Notes under the pieces: model-generated
What the model was told of the DNA's origin: nothing
The model's input: only the letters and a program-made list of their open reading frames with translations
The model's database searches: none
Translations under genes and position numbers: made by a program
Shown: positions 6,509 to 9,164 of the stretch, piece after piece
How the letters are laid out: every line of letters begins with the position of its first letter
How positions within the stretch are numbered: the stretch's first letter is position 1
Source: an uncultured Acetatifactor sp.
Lineage (GTDB): Bacteria > Bacillota > Clostridia > Lachnospirales > Lachnospiraceae
Length of the DNA stretch: 9,164 bases
Reading direction: 5' to 3'
Assembly (NCBI GenBank): GCA_947644185.1
Contig: CANRZC010000077.1
Span: forward strand, 1 to 9,164

Positions 6509-6913
6509 TTACTTTAATACCTGAATTCGTGCAATTGCCCTCTGTAGCGCTGTCTCGGCTCTAGCGATATCCGTGTTGGGCACCTTCTCTTGTAAGCGAT
6601 GCTCAGCCCGCTCCATGGCGGATTTCGCACGATTTTCATCAATCTCTCCGGGCCATTCGATGACTTCGGCCAGAATCGTCACACCCTCCGGCAAAATTTC
6701 CGCAAACCCTGCATGCAAGGCCGCTTTTTTCTCCTCCTCCGGCTCATGGATGTAAAGGATGCCCGGCTTAACAATCACTGTCATCGGAATATGCCCCGGC
6801 AGTACGCCAATCTCTCCCTCTGTGGTATTAAATTCCACCATATCTACCTGACTCTCATAGAAGACTCTGTCAGGCGTAATGATGCGCAGAAGGAAGCCGC
6901 TTTTATCTGCCAT
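6509..6913 (-). CDS. atpC: F1Fo ATP synthase epsilon subunit
   Basis: Part of the F1 central stalk; it couples gamma to the c-ring and can inhibit ATP hydrolysis. At 134 aa it has the usual two parts: an N-terminal beta-sandwich (~1-85, with TTEGEIGVLPGHIPM at 30-44) and two C-terminal helices (~90-134). The first helix contains IDENRAKSAMERAEHRL (91-107), which fits the I/L-D-x-x-R-A-x-x-A-x-x-R-A-E-x-R-L signature tied to ATP binding in Bacillus PS3 epsilon. Arginines near the C-terminus (118, 125, 129) fit the second half of that site. It begins 15 bp after atpD with GGAGGG 6 bp before the ATG. No clear terminator follows. Confidence 0.97.
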   Translation of the reverse strand: MADKSGFLLRIITPDRVFYESQVDMVEFNTTEGEIGVLPGHIPMTVIVKPGILYIHEPEEEKKAALHAGFAEILPEGVTILAEVIEWPGEIDENRAKSAMERAEHRLQEKVPNTDIARAETALQRAIARIQVLK

Positions 6914-6928
6914 AGTCGCCCTCCATCC

Positions 6929-8320
6929 TTATGATACTCTTGCCAGCACATCGTCGATGCTGCCTGCATTCAGGAAATAGCTCTCCGGAATATCATCATG
7001 TTTCCCTTCCAGAATCTCCCGGAAGCTGCGGATTGTCTCGTTGATCGGTACGTATTTACCTTCCATACCGGTAAACTGGCCTGCCACGAAGAAAGGCTGG
7101 GACAGGAATCTCTGCACTTTACGAGCTCTGGATACTACTCTCTTGTCTTCCTCCGACAACTCATCCATACCAAGGATGGCAATGATATCCTGCAGTTCTT
7201 TATAGCGCTGAAGGATCTCCTGCACACCCCGGGCAGTTCTGTAATGCTCCTCACCCACAATCCTAGGATCCAGTATGCGAGAGGTGGACTCCAGCGGATC
7301 CACTGCCGGATAGATGCCCAGCTCCACAATGGAACGGGACAACACAGTGGTGGCGTCCAGATGTGCAAATGTAGTCGCAGGGGCCGGGTCAGTCAAGTCG
7401 TCTGCAGGTACATAGACTGCCTGCACGGAGGTAATAGAGCCATTCTTAGTAGAGGTAATCCTCTCCTGAAGAGCGCCCATCTCCGTCTGTAGTGTAGGCT
7501 GATAGCCCACTGCAGAAGGCATACGGCCAAGTAGCGCAGACACTTCGCTTCCAGCCTGTGTAAATCTGAAAATATTGTCAATGAACAGCAGCACATCCTT
7601 GCCACCCTTATCGCGGAAATACTCTGCCATCGTCAGCCCAGAAAGACCCACGCGCATTCTGGCCCCAGGGGGCTCATTCATCTGGCCAAAGACCATGGTG
7701 GTCTTGTCAATAACACCAGACTCCCTCATCTCATGATAAAGGTCATTTCCCTCACGGGTGCGCTCTCCCACGCCGGTAAATACAGAATATCCGCCGTGCT
7801 CTGTGGCGATATTCCGGATCAGCTCCTGAATCAATACCGTCTTGCCTACGCCTGCACCGCCAAACAGGCCGATTTTTCCGCCTTTTTGATAAGGACAGAG
7901 CAGATCTACCACCTTAATGCCTGTCTCCAAAAGCTCTTTCTCTGTGGCCTGTTCCTCAAATTTCGGCGCAGGCCTGTGAATGGGCTCATAGGAGACTCCC
8001 TCCGGAGCCGGCTTGTTGTCGATGGGCTGCCCCAGAACATTGAAAATACGTCCCAAGGTCTTCTCCCCCACCGGAACAGAAATAGGCGCCCCAGTGGCCA
8101 CCGCATCCATTCCTCTCACCAGACCGTCTGTGCTTCCCATGGCGATACATCTTACGGTGTCATCGCCCAAATGCTGGGAAACCTCCACGGTCAGCTCGTT
8201 GCCGTCTCTGGTAGGAATGCGAATTGCTTCGTTAATTTCAGGCAGCTTACCCTCATCGAAGCGGATATCCAGCACCGCACCGATGACCTGAGTAACCTTA
8301 CCTCTATTTTCTCCTGCCAT
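6929..8320 (-). CDS. atpD: F1Fo ATP synthase beta subunit (catalytic)
   Basis: The catalytic subunit of F1, making ATP from ADP and phosphate at three sites shared with alpha. It is 463 aa, normal for the family. Walker A GGAGVGKT is at 154-161, the catalytic glutamate lies in GERTRE (185-190), Walker B LLFIDN at 244-249, ALLGRMPSAVGYQPTL at 262-277 and DELSEED at 386-392, the lever that contacts gamma and epsilon. All key residues are present. The gene is 41 bp after atpG and carries an AGAGG-type ribosome binding site next to a small GC hairpin. Whether the enzyme uses protons or sodium cannot be told, since subunit c is outside the window. Confidence 0.99.
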   Translation of the reverse strand: MAGENRGKVTQVIGAVLDIRFDEGKLPEINEAIRIPTRDGNELTVEVSQHLGDDTVRCIAMGSTDGLVRGMDAVATGAPISVPVGEKTLGRIFNVLGQPIDNKPAPEGVSYEPIHRPAPKFEEQATEKELLETGIKVVDLLCPYQKGGKIGLFGGAGVGKTVLIQELIRNIATEHGGYSVFTGVGERTREGNDLYHEMRESGVIDKTTMVFGQMNEPPGARMRVGLSGLTMAEYFRDKGGKDVLLFIDNIFRFTQAGSEVSALLGRMPSAVGYQPTLQTEMGALQERITSTKNGSITSVQAVYVPADDLTDPAPATTFAHLDATTVLSRSIVELGIYPAVDPLESTSRILDPRIVGEEHYRTARGVQEILQRYKELQDIIAILGMDELSEEDKRVVSRARKVQRFLSQPFFVAGQFTGMEGKYVPINETIRSFREILEGKHDDIPESYFLNAGSIDDVLARVS

Positions 8321-8335
8321 TTCTACCTCTTTCCC

Positions 8336-8351
8336 GCCCGCTTACGCGGGC
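8336..8351 (-). other. GC-rich hairpin with GNRA loop in the atpG-atpD gap
   Basis: In the transcript GCCCGC pairs with GCGGGC over 6 bp and is capped by GUAA, a GNRA-type tetraloop. It fills much of the 41-bp gap and ends only a few bases before the AGAGG ribosome binding site of atpD. No U-tract follows, so it is not a terminator. It may set mRNA stability or the relative output of beta and gamma. Confidence 0.6.
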
Positions 8352-8361
8352 AAAAATCTCA

Positions 8362-9164
8362 TTAACCCAGTGCTTCTGCACCAGCAATAATTTCTGTCAA
8401 CTCCTGTGTGATAGAGCCCTGACGAGCTCTATTGTATTTCAGAGTCAAATCGCTTATAATTTCTTCCGCATTGCTGGTGGCGTTATCCATAGCTTGCATA
8501 CGCGCACCATTTTCGCTGGCCACTGACTCTCGCAGTGCCCCATAGATCAAGCTAGTAATATACTTAGGGATAAGCAGGTCCAGCGCCTCTGTATCCTCTG
8601 TCTCAAAGTTCATGATGGCAGTGGCCTCTCCAGAGGTCTCCTTCTGCACGCCCTCTTCGTTTTCGGATACATCCACCGGAAGCAAGCGCAGCAACGTGGG
8701 CACATGGCTCACTGTGTTTTTAAAGCCAGTGTAAGCCAGGTAAATCTCGCCAATCTCACCTGCTGCATAGGAAGCCAAAAGCTCTGCAGAAAGTGCGGCC
8801 GCATCCCCATACAGGGGGCTCTCCACAATATCATTGTCACACTTCTTTATGGTATAGCCGCCTCTGGCAAAGGCCTCCCGCCCCTTATTGCCCAGGCAAT
8901 AGAGATCTAGGTCTTCTTTCTTCCATTCAGGATGTCTGGTCACCAGCTTTGTCACATTGGAGTTGTAGCCCCCTGCCAGTCCACGGTTTGACGTAATCAC
9001 CACAACTGCCTTCCGCTGAGATTCCCCAGGGCTTAAGTAAGGATGATCTATATGCCCTACCCGCTGTAGGATATTATTCACTGTGTCATACATACAGTGA
9101 AAATAACCTTTGGAGCGCTCCGCACTGGCTCTGGCGCGCTGGAGCTTTACCGTGGATACCAGCT
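8362..9164 (-). CDS. atpG: F1Fo ATP synthase gamma subunit, 5' end beyond the window
   Basis: The rotating central shaft of F1, linking the c-ring to the catalytic sites. The first in-frame ATG visible is at 9093, but the frame stays open to the right edge and encodes STVKLQRARASAERSKGYF, the conserved N-terminal region of gamma, so the true start lies outside. About 266 residues are visible of a usual ~285-290. The C-terminal signature is clear: ARMQAMDNATSNAEEI and then YNRARQGSITQELTEI, which form the long coiled-coil helix inside the beta ring. The middle (TSNRGLAGGYNSN) is also typical. It is the upstream neighbour of atpD, in the standard order gamma-beta-epsilon. Confidence 0.97.
   Translation of the reverse strand, partial: LVSTVKLQRARASAERSKGYFHCMYDTVNNILQRVGHIDHPYLSPGESQRKAVVVITSNRGLAGGYNSNVTKLVTRHPEWKKEDLDLYCLGNKGREAFARGGYTIKKCDNDIVESPLYGDAAALSAELLASYAAGEIGEIYLAYTGFKNTVSHVPTLLRLLPVDVSENEEGVQKETSGEATAIMNFETEDTEALDLLIPKYITSLIYGALRESVASENGARMQAMDNATSNAEEIISDLTLKYNRARQGSITQELTEIIAGAEALG

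Noticed and set aside
7733..8365. Plus-strand open frame of 210 codons opposite atpD
   Set aside because: It is wholly antisense to the highly conserved beta subunit gene; its openness reflects codon bias of atpD.

Overview
The window looks like chromosomal DNA of a Gram-positive anaerobe of the class Clostridia, most likely Lachnospiraceae. This is inferred from a divergent clostridial-type PRPP synthetase, a solo ECF-type biotin transporter subunit behind a BirA-like operator, strong GGAGG-type ribosome binding sites, and ATP synthase genes followed by conserved genes of unknown function. I see no mobile element, CRISPR array, tRNA or rRNA, so this is core-genome territory with some uncharacterised content.

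Left part, plus strand (1-1573). The window opens inside a ribose-phosphate pyrophosphokinase gene and shows its C-terminal ~230 residues. Its 3' flank (706-850) holds three abutting RNA structures: a 13-bp hairpin, a three-way junction with stems of 9(+4), 6 and 6 bp, and a rho-independent terminator. Then come a perfect 12-bp direct repeat, a near-consensus sigma-A promoter (TTGACA-17-TATACT), and an inverted repeat resembling a BirA operator over the predicted transcription start. Together these control bioY, the biotin-binding S component of an ECF transporter.

Right part, minus strand (9164 down to 1634). Reading in the direction of transcription: atpG (gamma, 5' end outside the window), atpD (beta), atpC (epsilon), a 135-aa conserved-type hypothetical protein, a 389-aa SAM-dependent methyltransferase of the Methyltransf_32/METTL25-like type, an 841-aa membrane-anchored protein with a possible beta-propeller and a degenerate C39-peptidase-like C-terminus, and a ~175-aa single-pass membrane protein. 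Genes are tightly packed. The methyltransferase and the 841-aa gene overlap by 20 bp, and I found no convincing terminator between atpC and the last gene, so read-through from the ATP synthase operon is possible. bioY and the last minus-strand gene converge with 60 bp between stop codons.

The F1 genes are ordinary and complete in their catalytic motifs; epsilon carries the ATP-binding signature known from Bacillus PS3. The parts most worth a second look are the structured RNA element after the PRPP synthetase gene and the pair of anchored extracytoplasmic proteins, one with an apparently dead papain-like fold. No complete new system is evident.
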